Assembly: GCA_029213265.1 (NCBI GenBank)
Contig: JARGNG010000014.1
Span: 57,442 to 121,441 of the forward strand
From: Verrucomicrobiales bacterium
GTDB taxonomy: Bacteria > Verrucomicrobiota > Verrucomicrobiia > Verrucomicrobiales > DEV007
Length of the DNA: 64,000 nt
Reading direction: 5' to 3'
Shown: one piece after another, positions 53,363 to 62,773 of the stretch
Layout: every line of letters begins with the position of its first letter
Numbering within the stretch: the stretch's first letter is position 1
The notes under the pieces: model-generated
What the model saw: only the letters and a program-made list of their open reading frames with translations
Told to the model about the DNA's origin: nothing
Databases searched by the model: none
Translations under genes and position numbers: made by a program

Positions 53363-53935
53363 TTAGGATTTCTTCTTGAGAAACTGAACGGCGTCGGCGA
53401 TCACAACTTTGTTCGGCTCGGTTCCTTCGGTGGAAATGACGACGGATCCGGACTGTCCCTTTTCGAACGGGAACACTCCCAGGGAACGAAAGAGCCGACC
53501 GTGCGCCGGTGTTTCCTGCTGATTGATTCGAATCGTGGTTGAGCCCTTGGCATGGTGGATCGTAACGGGCGTGTTCGTCGATCGGCGGACGTTGTAACAA
53601 TGGGCCACACGAACTTCGTATTCCCCCGCTTCGGGGAACACCGGTCTCCAGGTAACCGACTTTTCTCCTTTTGCTGACTTCTGGTCATGCAGATACCCGA
53701 TCCCAACGTAAGGCGGCGTGTGCGTCGAGTACTGCCATTTTCCCACCAATTCGGCATCGACTTCATCCAGAACGATTCCATCAAGGTTTTTTGGATCTGC
53801 GATGACATACCGCAGATTTTTCTCCACATCGACTTCCCCGGGTGCGTGGGAGTTGGGAACGGCTTCCGGATGCGGGTCGATCCCGAAACTGGCACTGGTT
53901 GATAAGAAGAGGAGCAGGCAAAAGGTAATTTTCAT
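53363..53935 (-). CDS. Secreted golvesin-C-like beta protein
   Basis: 190 residues from the ATG at 53935 with a signal peptide (KITFCLLLFLSTSASFG). The core IVLDEVDAELVGKWQYSTHTPPYVG followed by YLHDQKSAKGEKSVTWRPVFPEAGEYEVRVAHC matches the golvesin C-terminal-like domain found in secreted or extracellular proteins, often fused to FAD-dependent oxidoreductases. Here it stands alone. The end GSVVISTEGTEPNKVVIADAVQF is the standard last strand of the domain. A sugar- or surface-binding role is plausible. It is downstream of the DacB gene (the ends overlap its start by 13 bases: 53949 versus 53935 leaves a 13-base gap). Confidence 0.85.
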   Translation of the reverse strand: MKITFCLLLFLSTSASFGIDPHPEAVPNSHAPGEVDVEKNLRYVIADPKNLDGIVLDEVDAELVGKWQYSTHTPPYVGIGYLHDQKSAKGEKSVTWRPVFPEAGEYEVRVAHCYNVRRSTNTPVTIHHAKGSTTIRINQQETPAHGRLFRSLGVFPFEKGQSGSVVISTEGTEPNKVVIADAVQFLKKKS

Positions 53936-53948
53936 GGGAACGATGCGG

Positions 53949-55400
53949 CTAGAGTGCAACCAACCGGTTCCAGATCCGAACGATCTGTGACTTCACGGTT
54001 CCGAGATCGCCGGAGTAGTTGTTTACGAAAAGTGCAAACGCGTATCGCTTCCCGGAGCGGGTATTGACGTAGCCTGCGTAGTTGCGAACCCGGTCGATCG
54101 TTCCGCTCTTGGCGACAACACGACCTTCAGAAGAGGAGCCGCCGCCAATGCTGCGGAGGGTTCCGGAACGGCCGGCAACAGGTAAGGTGCCGTGGAAGGT
54201 GTCGAATGAATCCCCTTTCGCAGCGTGATAGAGAATCATGGCCATCTGCCGGGGAGTCACCGTATTGGCGCGTGCGAGACCACATCCGTCATCCATGAAA
54301 AATCCGGTCATATCGACACCCTTTGCCGACCAGTGATCACGCACCGCTTTTGCCGCGGCTTTGATCGAGCCTTCGTCGCCTTTTTTGACCCCGATCATGC
54401 GATGGATGCATTCCGCACGGAGGTTGTTCGACTTCATGTTTGTGATATTCATGATTGAGGCCAGCGTCCCGGATTCCTGCGAGTGAATCACTTTCCGTGC
54501 CGCGAGCGATTCGCCCGCGATGGTCATGAGGCGAACCGTTGTCGGGTCACCGGACACGGAGAGGTCGTTCTCATTGAGATATTTGGAGAAAGCCCGGGCG
54601 CAGAAAAAAGCGGGATCCGGAAGGGCTCCTTTGATGGTGAAGGATCCTTTTCCCGCAGGAACCGAACCGCGAAGATAATACACTTTTCCATAGGGAGCCC
54701 CGTAGACGTATCCCTGATCGCCTGAGCTGGAGGATCCGACCCGCATTTCGTTGATGAACTCGACGCCAGGCAACTTGGGGTCGGTCCAGGAGAGCGGCGC
54801 TTTCCCTCCCACTTTCGGAGTCTTGAAATTGCAGTGGAAAAGGTTCTGATGAAAGGTCAGCCCGCAGGGGCCGGCCGCATAGTAATTCCCCATGTCATCC
54901 CACTGCCAGGAGTTGGGGACCATCTGGTTGTGAAAGATCGTGGCATCTCCGACAATAGACCCCTCGATGGATTGAATCCCCGCTTCCTTCATCGCCGTCT
55001 GCCATTTCGAAAAGGTCGCGGCAATGTTGGAGGAACCGAGAGTGGGATCTCCGCCTCCGCGAATGACCAGATTTCCCTTGAGGACGCCTTCTTCGGAAAG
55101 AACACCGGCGGTTTGGAGTTCCGTCGTAAATCGGAAGTCGCCCCCGAGAACTTCGTTCGCAGTCGCGGTGGTAATCGCCTTCATCGTAGAGGCGGGAATC
55201 AATCCTGTGTCAATGTGGTAGCCTTTCGCGTCCGAGGGCTCTCCGTCGATGGGGACAAAGCAAAGTCCGAGGGAAGCCGTCCGGGTGGCCGACTCGCTTT
55301 GGATCTTTTCCATCTCCGCAATCACGTCTTCGGGTGCGGAGTGGGAAAGGGTGGAGAACACGAATACGGACAGGAGCGAAAATGCGAAGGGACGGAGCAT
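53949..55400 (-). CDS. dacB: D-alanyl-D-alanine carboxypeptidase/endopeptidase (PBP4 family)
   Basis: 483 residues with a signal peptide (1-21). All three penicillin-binding motifs are intact: SxxK as STMK with Ser71 and Lys74, SxN as SNN in MKSNNLRAE, and KTG as KSGT near residue 430. The long insert between the first two motifs (TELQTAGVLSEEGVLKGNLVIRGGGDPTLGS onward) is the class C low-molecular-mass PBP (PBP4/DacB) pattern. It trims and recycles peptidoglycan cross-links in the periplasm. The gene is followed 13 bases on by the golvesin-like gene and is divergent from the PmoA-like gene. Confidence 0.95.
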   Translation of the reverse strand: MLRPFAFSLLSVFVFSTLSHSAPEDVIAEMEKIQSESATRTASLGLCFVPIDGEPSDAKGYHIDTGLIPASTMKAITTATANEVLGGDFRFTTELQTAGVLSEEGVLKGNLVIRGGGDPTLGSSNIAATFSKWQTAMKEAGIQSIEGSIVGDATIFHNQMVPNSWQWDDMGNYYAAGPCGLTFHQNLFHCNFKTPKVGGKAPLSWTDPKLPGVEFINEMRVGSSSSGDQGYVYGAPYGKVYYLRGSVPAGKGSFTIKGALPDPAFFCARAFSKYLNENDLSVSGDPTTVRLMTIAGESLAARKVIHSQESGTLASIMNITNMKSNNLRAECIHRMIGVKKGDEGSIKAAAKAVRDHWSAKGVDMTGFFMDDGCGLARANTVTPRQMAMILYHAAKGDSFDTFHGTLPVAGRSGTLRSIGGGSSSEGRVVAKSGTIDRVRNYAGYVNTRSGKRYAFALFVNNYSGDLGTVKSQIVRIWNRLVAL

Positions 55401-55495
55401 GCGGGAAGAAACGCTCTCTTTCGGGATCCTTCAATGCGGGAATTCGTCCGGGATGGTTCTTGTCAGCAGACCGGGATCAGGGTTTGGATGAATGA

Positions 55496-56527
55496 ATGAA
55501 GAATTGGAAAACGATTTGCTGCGTCATCCTGGGTCTGGCGTGCCAGCCTGGTAGAAGCGAGGAAACCTGGAGGCCGGAGCGGTGCGAACTTCTTCCTCTC
55601 CCCCGCCAGCAGGTGGCCTTTGAGGTCGACGGGGAGGAAAAGTTGAGCTGGCATTTCGGATCGGAGTATCCGCGGCCGTTTTTCTATCCGCTCAAGGGCC
55701 CTTCCGGAGTTTCCCTGACACGCATGGGACACCCCGGTGCCCAGAATCATGACCATCATCGTTCGGTCTGGTTCGCCCACCATGATGTGAACGGGGTCAG
55801 CTACTGGGCGGATTCCTCGAAAGCTACGATTCGTCAAAAACACTGGTATCGATACCGTGACGGCGACGAGGAGGCGGTCATGGCCTCCCTTCTCGGTTGG
55901 TATGACGAGGAGGGGCAGGAAGTCATGGAGCAGGATGTATTCGCAGCCCTTCTGCCCGGAGAGGGAGGGGAATACTTTCTCGAAATCCAGACCAACTGCC
56001 GACCTTCTCCGGGAGCGAAACCGGTGGAATTGGGCAAAACGAATTTCGGGTTTTTCGCGGTTCGGGTATCGAAGTCACTCTCCCACTATTTCGGGGGAGG
56101 GGTGATTTCCAATAGCGAGGGGCAGGTCGGGGAGAAGGATATTTTCGGCAAGGCTGCGAAGTGGATGGACTACTCCGGGCCGGTAGCCACGGGTGGCGGA
56201 CCGGACCGGAAGGTCGTCACGGAGGGAATCACCTACTTTGATCACCCACACAATCCGCGCTACCCGACGAAGTGGCACGTGCGTTCAGACGGATGGATGG
56301 GGGCTTCGTTCTGCATGGACGAAGGTATGACTTTGTCGGAGGAATCACCGATCACTCTTCGATATCTTCTTCATGTTCATTCAGGCGCTTACGACTCGAA
56401 AGTGGCCGGCGGGGTCGCGGAAAGATTCGGAAAACGAAAGTCGTTCGTAGTCGCCAAGTCCAAGCAACCCCATCGCCAATACGAAGTCTGGAGAGAAGGA
56501 CAGATGCCGGAAGCGGAGAAGAAGTGA
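55496..56527 (+). CDS. Secreted DUF6807/PmoA-like protein
   Basis: 343 residues with a signal peptide (KNWKTICCVILGLACQPG). The conserved blocks YPRPFFYPLKGPSG, HHRSVWFAHHDVNG, GKTNFGFFAVRVSKSL and RYPTKWHVRSDGWMGASF are those of a beta-sandwich family once named after methane monooxygenase subunit annotation. In this phylum it is a secreted family linked to sugar degradation; the clustered HDHH near residue 86 could bind metal. Function not established. Convergent with the metallophosphoesterase gene (6 bases). Confidence 0.85.
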   Translation: MKNWKTICCVILGLACQPGRSEETWRPERCELLPLPRQQVAFEVDGEEKLSWHFGSEYPRPFFYPLKGPSGVSLTRMGHPGAQNHDHHRSVWFAHHDVNGVSYWADSSKATIRQKHWYRYRDGDEEAVMASLLGWYDEEGQEVMEQDVFAALLPGEGGEYFLEIQTNCRPSPGAKPVELGKTNFGFFAVRVSKSLSHYFGGGVISNSEGQVGEKDIFGKAAKWMDYSGPVATGGGPDRKVVTEGITYFDHPHNPRYPTKWHVRSDGWMGASFCMDEGMTLSEESPITLRYLLHVHSGAYDSKVAGGVAERFGKRKSFVVAKSKQPHRQYEVWREGQMPEAEKK

Positions 56528-56533
56528 GGACGG

Positions 56534-58072
56534 TTACTCGGTCACCCGGATCAGTCGGCTGTCCTTGTGCAATCGATCGTAGGCATCGGTTGCTTCCACC
56601 TCAATTTGCAGGCTTCCAACGGGAAGGCTCTCCGGCAACATTGCTTTCCAGAGGTGCCCGGACTGGATCGGTCCGTTGAGGTGCCTTTTGGATTCGGGAT
56701 CCGCTGCGATTTCCCTGTCCCTCGTTTGCACGTAGAAGGGGTCTTCTTCGAGGACCTTCTTCAGAGTCACCCACTCACTCTCTCCCACTTTCATGCGAAC
56801 TTTTGATTTTTCCGATCCATTGAAAACATTGACGTAGACAGGCGTCTTTTCCGTTTCGGCAGAAGCAATTTCGTCGGGGGCGAAAATGGTCATCTGATAG
56901 GATGCCGGTTGGCGGGCCGCTTTGAAATCGAGAGTGTGATTCACCCCGTCAAATGTGATGATGGAATACCCGTTGGGAGCGCCGTCTCTCATCGTTGCGT
57001 GAGGAATGCCGACTTCGTCCTTCTTTCCCTTCCACCAGGTGCCTGACACAGTCACATTGACAATGTGATGATGTGGCTCCTTCCCCTGCCATCCATCTTC
57101 CTTGGTGATATACTGGTGAGCATGCCAGTGGGTGTGTCCGGAGATACTCAGGGAGTAGGGGCGCTTTTCGATGAGCCGATAGAGTTCCGTTCGGTTTTCC
57201 ACTCCGGTGAGGGGGATGTGCATCATCAGCATGATGAGTTTCTCTTCGGGAACGAGAGCGAGATCGTTCTTTACGAAGGTCAGTTGATCATCATCGAGCC
57301 CGCCAACGTAGGTCATCTTTCCACTGGAGCTCTGCCGTCCCCATTCGACATCGTCGAGCACGATGAAATGTACGGCCCCGTAGTCGAAGCTGTAGTAATT
57401 CGGGCCGAAGTGGCGGTGAAAGGTTTCATCGGAGTTGACGTCCGTCGGGGAATCAAAATTGATGTCGTGGTTACCAACAACATTGTACCAGGGGATTCCG
57501 ACCAGGGCGACATTGGCATTCGAAGGCTCGAAGAGATTGAGCTTGTCGAACATGATGTCCCCTAAAGTGACTCCGAACTTGGCATCCGTTCCAATCAACT
57601 CGGCAATCACGTCGTGAGCGATGTAGTTGATCTGTTCGATATTGGAAGGCTGCGGGTCACCGAAGAAAATGGCTTTGAAGGTGTCCGGTTCCTCGGAGGG
57701 GGAGAGGGGGAAATTAATCGAGTCCGGCAAGGGCCCGGTCGGATCAACACCCGGGTAGCGTAGGTTGGGAGGCGAGCCGTTTGGTTTGTGAATGTAGTAG
57801 AACCGGGGGAGTTGGCTTTCGCTAACCGGTGTTTTCCACCCCGCCGGCTTGATGACAAAGAAAATCGTGTCGTCGTCGCAGGGGAGCGTCCATCGGCCTT
57901 CGGCATCGGTCGTCACCACCTCCCGTTGATTCGAAACACCAATGCCGGGGACACCGGATTCACCCTCGTCGTACCTTTCGTTGCCATTTAAATCATGAAA
58001 GACACGACCAGTTGCCTCCTCGCCAAAAGAGATTCCGGTGGCGAGAAAGAGGAGGAGAACGATTCGAAACAT
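56534..58072 (-). CDS. Secreted calcineurin-like metallophosphoesterase with SdrD-like N-terminal domain
   Basis: 512 residues from the ATG at 58072, which begins a signal peptide (MFRIVLLLFLATGISFG); a longer frame to 58489 overlaps the divergent gene. Residues about 20-95 form an SdrD/B-like fold (GRVFHDLNGNERYDEGESGVPGIGV). The catalytic domain has GDPQ (138-141), LGDIMFD with Asp172, GNHD (200-203), MMHIPL and SGHTHWH, the complete two-metal site. A C-terminal beta-sandwich (about 390-512) completes the calcineurin-like secreted phosphoesterase layout. Probably a phosphodiesterase or phosphatase acting outside the cell. Confidence 0.92.
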   Translation of the reverse strand: MFRIVLLLFLATGISFGEEATGRVFHDLNGNERYDEGESGVPGIGVSNQREVVTTDAEGRWTLPCDDDTIFFVIKPAGWKTPVSESQLPRFYYIHKPNGSPPNLRYPGVDPTGPLPDSINFPLSPSEEPDTFKAIFFGDPQPSNIEQINYIAHDVIAELIGTDAKFGVTLGDIMFDKLNLFEPSNANVALVGIPWYNVVGNHDINFDSPTDVNSDETFHRHFGPNYYSFDYGAVHFIVLDDVEWGRQSSSGKMTYVGGLDDDQLTFVKNDLALVPEEKLIMLMMHIPLTGVENRTELYRLIEKRPYSLSISGHTHWHAHQYITKEDGWQGKEPHHHIVNVTVSGTWWKGKKDEVGIPHATMRDGAPNGYSIITFDGVNHTLDFKAARQPASYQMTIFAPDEIASAETEKTPVYVNVFNGSEKSKVRMKVGESEWVTLKKVLEEDPFYVQTRDREIAADPESKRHLNGPIQSGHLWKAMLPESLPVGSLQIEVEATDAYDRLHKDSRLIRVTE

Positions 58073-58183
58073 GGCGGCATTCTTCTCAGTGAGGCTTTCC
58101 GGTTCAAGCTTTCCCGCTGGCTCATACGCGGCCAGCGGAATCTTGTCGGAAGGTTTCCGGATTTCTACGATTCGCTCGTTTCC

Positions 58184-59362
58184 ATGACATCGTTCCGACA
58201 TCTTCTTTACTGCGGTTTCGCTCTCTTTCCGGTGGCTTCGGTTGCTCAAATCGAAGTCCATTCCAATTTCCCGGGGGGATCCGGAGAAGTGGAATCGATC
58301 GAAGTGGAACAGAAGCGCATCGTCCTCAATCCTGCCGATCATCCGGACCGGGGCTGGCGGTGCTGGTGGTATGTGAAACTGACCGGGCTTCCGGTAGGGG
58401 AAAGCTGGACTCTCGATGTAGGAGACGCTCCCTGGGCCACTCCCGATCAGGCGACGGTAAGCAGGGATAATGGAAAAACCTGGCAGCACACCGAACCGGG
58501 AGATCGGGAGGGAAAGCGAATCCGATATCCCTTGAAGTTTGAATCAGAGAGTCTTCTCGTCGCGTGGGGGCCGCCCTTTGTTCCGGCGGATGGAAAGGCT
58601 TTGGTGGATTCACTGGCGGCCAGTCTAGCGGAAGCCGAAGAATTTTCCCTCTGTCAAACCCTGGAGGGCCGTGATACCCCCGCTTTGCGAGTGGGTGCGG
58701 GCTCGAAGAAACCTCTCGTCTGGATTCAGGCCCGACAGCATGCCTGGGAGTCGGGCGCCAGCTGGGTCGGGAAAGGATTTTCCGAATGGCTCGTCTCCGG
58801 CGCACCGGAAGCAAAGAAATTCCGGGAGCAGGTTGAGGTGGTCTTTGTGCCCATCATGGATATCGACAATGTCTTTCGAGGTGCGGGAGGCAAGTCGCAG
58901 AAACCGCAGGACCACAACCGGGACTGGACCGAGGAGCCTCACTGGAACGCGGTGACGGCGGCACAAAAGGAAATCGGAGAAGCGGCCGCGGCAGGTCGGC
59001 TCGCGGCGTTTGTGGACCTTCACAATCCCGGAGCGACGAACCGGTTTCCCTATTTCTACGTTCCGCCCCGGGAGATTCTCACTCCAGCTGGAAAGGCCAA
59101 TCAGGATCGCTTTCTGAAACTGGTGAAAGAGAAAATGACCGGTCCACTTCGTTTCACCGGCGGCACCATTGAATCCGGCGCCAAATATGATCGCAAAGCG
59201 TGGAAGGCGATCAGCAAAAACTGGGTCGCCTCGTTGGAGTCGGATGCCATTTCCGTGACCCTCGAAACCGCCTGGAATACATCGGCCAGCACAACGGGAG
59301 GATACCAAGCCGTCGGGCGTCAGCTCGGCCAGGCGCTCGCCCGCTACTGTAGCGGAGAGTAG
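58184..59362 (+). CDS. Secreted M14 zinc carboxypeptidase
   Basis: 392 residues from the ATG at 58184, where the signal peptide TSFRHLLYCGFALFPVASVA begins. An N-terminal beta domain (about 22-135) precedes the M14 catalytic domain. Zinc ligands are His186 and Glu189 (QHAWE) and His280 (DLHNPG). NRDW (245-248) is the substrate carboxylate-binding NR pair, and Glu361 in VTLETAW is the general base. This order matches M14 peptidases of the cytosolic/secreted bacterial branch. Probably cleaves C-terminal residues from peptides or peptidoglycan stems. Divergent from the phosphoesterase gene, convergent with the sulfatase gene. Confidence 0.93.
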   Translation: MTSFRHLLYCGFALFPVASVAQIEVHSNFPGGSGEVESIEVEQKRIVLNPADHPDRGWRCWWYVKLTGLPVGESWTLDVGDAPWATPDQATVSRDNGKTWQHTEPGDREGKRIRYPLKFESESLLVAWGPPFVPADGKALVDSLAASLAEAEEFSLCQTLEGRDTPALRVGAGSKKPLVWIQARQHAWESGASWVGKGFSEWLVSGAPEAKKFREQVEVVFVPIMDIDNVFRGAGGKSQKPQDHNRDWTEEPHWNAVTAAQKEIGEAAAAGRLAAFVDLHNPGATNRFPYFYVPPREILTPAGKANQDRFLKLVKEKMTGPLRFTGGTIESGAKYDRKAWKAISKNWVASLESDAISVTLETAWNTSASTTGGYQAVGRQLGQALARYCSGE

Positions 59363-59368
59363 TTTCCG

Positions 59369-60769
59369 CTACTCTGCCAACCATCCGCCCGGTTGAGGGG
59401 TCGCGGTCGCCTGGGTTTCGGCAAACCATTGCTTCAGATGCTCCAGCATCGAAGCTGCCTGGTCGGGGTGCTTTCCGGCGAGATTGACGGATTCGGAAGG
59501 GTCCCGATCGAGGCGATAGAGTTCCACGGTTTCATTTTCGAAAGTGCCGGGCCTGGCTTTGGGATGCAGGACGACCAATTTCCAAGGGCCTTCTCTCATT
59601 GCTTCAGACCGGTTTCCTCCGTTGCTGAGAGAGGCCCAGAAGAGAGGGCGCGGTGAAAGCGTCGCACTATTGATGAGCAGTTTGGAAAGATCCAGACCGT
59701 CCAATGGCTGAGGCGGGACCTTCGCTCCGGCAAGCGAGAGAAGCGTCGGCATCACATCAAGACTCAACAGGGTTTGGTCACTGACGGAACCCTTTTGAAT
59801 GATTCCCGGCCACCAGGCAATGGCCGGGACTTTGTGTCCCCCTTCGTAAACGGATCCTTTGTTGCCGCGGAAGCGGGGACTGCCACTCGGAAAATCTCCG
59901 GACGCACCGTTGTCGGAGAAGAAGAGCACGAAGGTGTTTTTTTCGATGCCCAGTTCCAGGATCGTTTTCCGGAGCTGACCGACCCCTTCATCGATCGGGA
60001 GAGTCATGCCCTTGTATTTTTCGATCCGTTCTTCTTCGGAAACTTCCCTCCACTTCCAGCGAACCCAGTTGTCGAGAGTTCGACGAACCGGATCTCCCGG
60101 CACCTGCACCGGATTGTGAATTGCTTCGTGCGCGACATAGAGGCAGAAGGGCTCCTTTTCCTTCGCGTGACGCCGGACAAAGTCATCGGCATACTCATTG
60201 ATCAGGTGTGTGGAATAACCCTCTTCCGGAGTCTCCGTTCTGCCATGCCACCAGTCGTGTTCGTAGTGGTCGCCGACGTGGCTGACAAAGTCGATGTTGC
60301 CGCTGTGGTAGCCGAAAAACTCATCGAAGCCGTGGTTCTGCGGATGGAAATCATCCGAGTTCACGGGATAGCCCTGGTGCCATTTCCCGATCAGGCCGGT
60401 GGTATAGCCGGCTGCTTTCAGGCTTTCGGCAAAAGTGGTTTCCGCGAGTTGCAGGCCCTTTCGGTGCTCGGGATGATCGGATACCGGGTGAATTACCGCT
60501 TCAATCCCGGCCCGTTGTTGGTATCTCCCTGTGAGAAGCCCGGCCCGGGTCGGAGAGCAGACCGTTCCGGAAGAGTGGAAGTCGGTCAGGCGCATTCCCT
60601 CCTGAGCAAGGCGATCGATTTCCGGCGTTTGGAAATAGGGATTCCCGAAGCAACTGACTCCTTCGTAGCCCATGTCGTCAACCATGATGACGATGAAATT
60701 GGGTTGGTCGGCAGCGTCCGACAAAGGAATGAAACACAGCAGAAGGGTGAATAGGAAACGAAAATCCAT
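59369..60769 (-). CDS. Secreted type I sulfatase
   Basis: 466 residues from the ATG at 60769 with a signal peptide (DFRFLFTLLLCFIPLSDA). Calcium site VDDMG (Asp31-Asp32), formylglycine motif CSPTR (71-75, Cys71), IGKWHQGYPV and FFSDNGASGDFPSGSPRFRGNKGSVYEGG complete the family set. This KWHQG variant of GKWHLG and the short C-terminus place it in a sulfatase branch different from the three others in the window. Convergent with the carboxypeptidase gene (6 bases). Confidence 0.93.
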   Translation of the reverse strand: MDFRFLFTLLLCFIPLSDAADQPNFIVIMVDDMGYEGVSCFGNPYFQTPEIDRLAQEGMRLTDFHSSGTVCSPTRAGLLTGRYQQRAGIEAVIHPVSDHPEHRKGLQLAETTFAESLKAAGYTTGLIGKWHQGYPVNSDDFHPQNHGFDEFFGYHSGNIDFVSHVGDHYEHDWWHGRTETPEEGYSTHLINEYADDFVRRHAKEKEPFCLYVAHEAIHNPVQVPGDPVRRTLDNWVRWKWREVSEEERIEKYKGMTLPIDEGVGQLRKTILELGIEKNTFVLFFSDNGASGDFPSGSPRFRGNKGSVYEGGHKVPAIAWWPGIIQKGSVSDQTLLSLDVMPTLLSLAGAKVPPQPLDGLDLSKLLINSATLSPRPLFWASLSNGGNRSEAMREGPWKLVVLHPKARPGTFENETVELYRLDRDPSESVNLAGKHPDQAASMLEHLKQWFAETQATATPQPGGWLAE

Positions 60770-60826
60770 ACGGAAAGAGTAACAGAGGTCAGTGCGGTAG
60801 GGCAACCCGGGTGCGGGGGCGAAGGC

Positions 60827-61765
60827 CTATTTACGCAGGGCTTCAACATGATGCCGGACCGCCTTGGCCAGGCCTGCTTGATTGTATCCTCCCTCAAGAA
60901 CCGAAACGAGTCGGCCTTCGGCATATTCGCCTGCCATTTCGACCAGGATCTCTGTCAGGGTGGCAAAATCGTCATCGGACAGGGTCAGATTTCCCAGCGG
61001 ATCTCCCAACCGGCTGTCGAAGCCGGCGGAGATGATGACGAGGTCCGGTTGGAAGTCTTTCATCTTCGCGGTAAACGCTCCGCGGAAAGCAGCTCCGATT
61101 TCGTCCATGCCGCAGCCTGCGGGGAGGGGAACATTCAGTGTCGTTCCTCGGCCTTTGCCAATGCCGGTTTCGGCCTTGGCTCCGGTTCCCGGATACCAGG
61201 GATGCTGGTGGGTTGAGAAGTAGAAGACGCTGCCGTCGTCGTAGAAAATATCCTGGGTTCCGTTACCGTGGTGCACATCCCAGTCGATGATCGCGACGCG
61301 CTCGAGGCCATGCTTTTTCTGCGCGTAACGGGCTGCGATGGCGGCGTTGTTGAAAATGCAGAAGCCCATGCCCCGATCCGGAGTCGCGTGGTGTCCGGGC
61401 GGGCGCACCGCGCAGAAGGCATTGTCGAGTTCGCCGCCGACTACGCCGTCGACCGCGTTGAGCAATCCACCGGCAGCATGGCGTGCGACGGTGAGGGATT
61501 GGGGGCCGAACTGGGTGTCGCCGGTGCTGAGCTGACCGGAGCTTCCGTCAATCTCGCGAAGGACCGTTTTCAGATAGCCATCGGTGTGGGCGAGGAGCAC
61601 TTCCTCGTCGGTGACAATTCGTTCGTCAAGGGAGGGGCAGGATTGGTCGAGTCCTTCTTTCGAGAGTTCCGACAGAATGGCTTCGATTCGTCCGGGCGCT
61701 TCGGGATGGTGATCGCCCGGATCGTGATTGCAAAAGTCGCGGTCGAGAAGAAGTCCTGTTTTCAT
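60827..61765 (-). CDS. Histone deacetylase-family amidohydrolase
   Basis: 312 residues from the ATG at 61765 (the extra 21 residues upstream overlap the DUF3592 gene). The class II HDAC/acetoin-utilisation/acetylpolyamine amidohydrolase fold is evident: RPPGHHA with His125 and His126, zinc ligands Asp163 and His165 in DWDVHHGNGTQ and Asp250 in GFDSRLGDP, and EGGYN for the Tyr. In bacteria these enzymes deacetylate small acetylated amines or protein lysines. The ATG overlaps the stop of the DUF3592 gene by 4 bases, so the two share a transcript. Confidence 0.93.
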   Translation of the reverse strand: MKTGLLLDRDFCNHDPGDHHPEAPGRIEAILSELSKEGLDQSCPSLDERIVTDEEVLLAHTDGYLKTVLREIDGSSGQLSTGDTQFGPQSLTVARHAAGGLLNAVDGVVGGELDNAFCAVRPPGHHATPDRGMGFCIFNNAAIAARYAQKKHGLERVAIIDWDVHHGNGTQDIFYDDGSVFYFSTHQHPWYPGTGAKAETGIGKGRGTTLNVPLPAGCGMDEIGAAFRGAFTAKMKDFQPDLVIISAGFDSRLGDPLGNLTLSDDDFATLTEILVEMAGEYAEGRLVSVLEGGYNQAGLAKAVRHHVEALRK

Positions 61766-62268
61766 TTTCGAAACAAGGCTGACAGAATCATGCCTGCTCC
61801 GCCAATCACAAAGAGGCACGGAAACCAAATCGAGTAGAGCGCTGCCTTCGTGTCCTTCTTGAGGACCGCCTCATTGGGAGACTTCGGGTCCACATGGCAA
61901 ACCGTTTGGGAGCCGACCTCGAGCTCATCGAGCTTTGCTTTCACTTTGCGGGGATCGCTCGCTTCGGAGGGGAGGCGCTTGAAGCGGCCTCCCTCGAATT
62001 TCTTCCCTTCGAATTCATACTCGTAGGAAACGAACAGGGTGTATTTGGGCATTCCCTTCTGGTTTCGACCGGTGTCATCCATTGAGGTGGAAAGGATCGT
62101 GCAGGGCGTTTCCACCCAGGAATCCATCAGGGCAGCGCGCTGATAGGCACCCCAGAGGTAGCTGACAAAAACCGAGCCGACGACCATGAGGAGCGCACCC
62201 ATGGCAATTTTCCAAAGTCGGCCGCCGAGGTTGGTGCGGGGAGTGGGAGAGGGGGATTCGTTTTTCAC
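61762..62268 (-). CDS. DUF3592 membrane protein
   Basis: 168 residues with two membrane segments, near 20-40 (IAMGALLMVVGSVFVSYLW) and near the C-terminus (SIWFPCLFVIGGAGMILSALF). Between them lies a soluble domain with WVETPCTILSTSMDD and YEYEFEGKKFEGGRF, the common DUF3592 signature. Likely an inner-membrane protein; activity unknown. It is first in a two-gene operon with the HDAC-like gene, starting on the opposite strand 34 bases from the yqeY-like gene. Confidence 0.88.
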   Translation of the reverse strand: MKNESPSPTPRTNLGGRLWKIAMGALLMVVGSVFVSYLWGAYQRAALMDSWVETPCTILSTSMDDTGRNQKGMPKYTLFVSYEYEFEGKKFEGGRFKRLPSEASDPRKVKAKLDELEVGSQTVCHVDPKSPNEAVLKKDTKAALYSIWFPCLFVIGGAGMILSALFRK

Positions 62269-62302
62269 GTCGCGAAATAGGGGTTTGCGGGTAGCTTAGC
62301 GC

Positions 62303-62758
62303 ATGAGCGAACTTTCCCAACAGATTACGGAAGATATGAAAACAGCGATGCGTGCAAAAGACACCGTCGCCCTCAATACGATCCGGATGCTGAAGTCTTC
62401 CATCAAGAACGCGGCGATTGAAAAGGGAGGGGCGGATGCCGAACTGGACGACACCGAGATCTCCAATGTAATCCGCAAGGAAGTCAAAAAACGTCAGGAT
62501 TCGATCGAGCAGTATGAAGCGGCAGGTCGGCAGGAGTTGGCGGATCAGGAGAAGGTCGAGATCGAAGTTCTCAACGGATACCTTCCGGAGCCTCTTGCCG
62601 AAGAGGAGATTGCCAAAATCGTTGACGAAGCCATTGCCGAAGTGGGTGCCACTTCCCGTAAGGAAATGGGTCAGGTCATGAAGATCGTTCAGGAAAAGAC
62701 GGCTGGACGTGCCGATGGAAAGACCCTTTCCCAGGCGGTCATGAGCAAGTTGAGCTGA
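62303..62758 (+). CDS. GatB/YqeY domain protein
   Basis: 151 residues. This single-domain helical protein reads SELSQQITEDMKTAMRAKD, then LNTIRMLKSSIKNAAIE, VIRKEVKKRQDSIEQYEAAGRQELADQEK and YLPEPLAEEEI; it is the YqeY family, homologous to the C-terminal tRNA-binding part of GatB. Often found beside rpsU or in small housekeeping runs; here it precedes ispD on the same strand by 15 bases. Direct function in E. coli-type YqeY is unknown. Confidence 0.93.
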   Translation: MSELSQQITEDMKTAMRAKDTVALNTIRMLKSSIKNAAIEKGGADAELDDTEISNVIRKEVKKRQDSIEQYEAAGRQELADQEKVEIEVLNGYLPEPLAEEEIAKIVDEAIAEVGATSRKEMGQVMKIVQEKTAGRADGKTLSQAVMSKLS

Positions 62759-62773
62759 GACCTTTCAGGCCTC

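Noticed and set aside
59758-59773. GACTCAACAGGGTTTGG, similar to the CAACCCTGTTGAG motif
   Set aside because: Inside the sulfatase coding sequence and explained by its codons (TLLSL).
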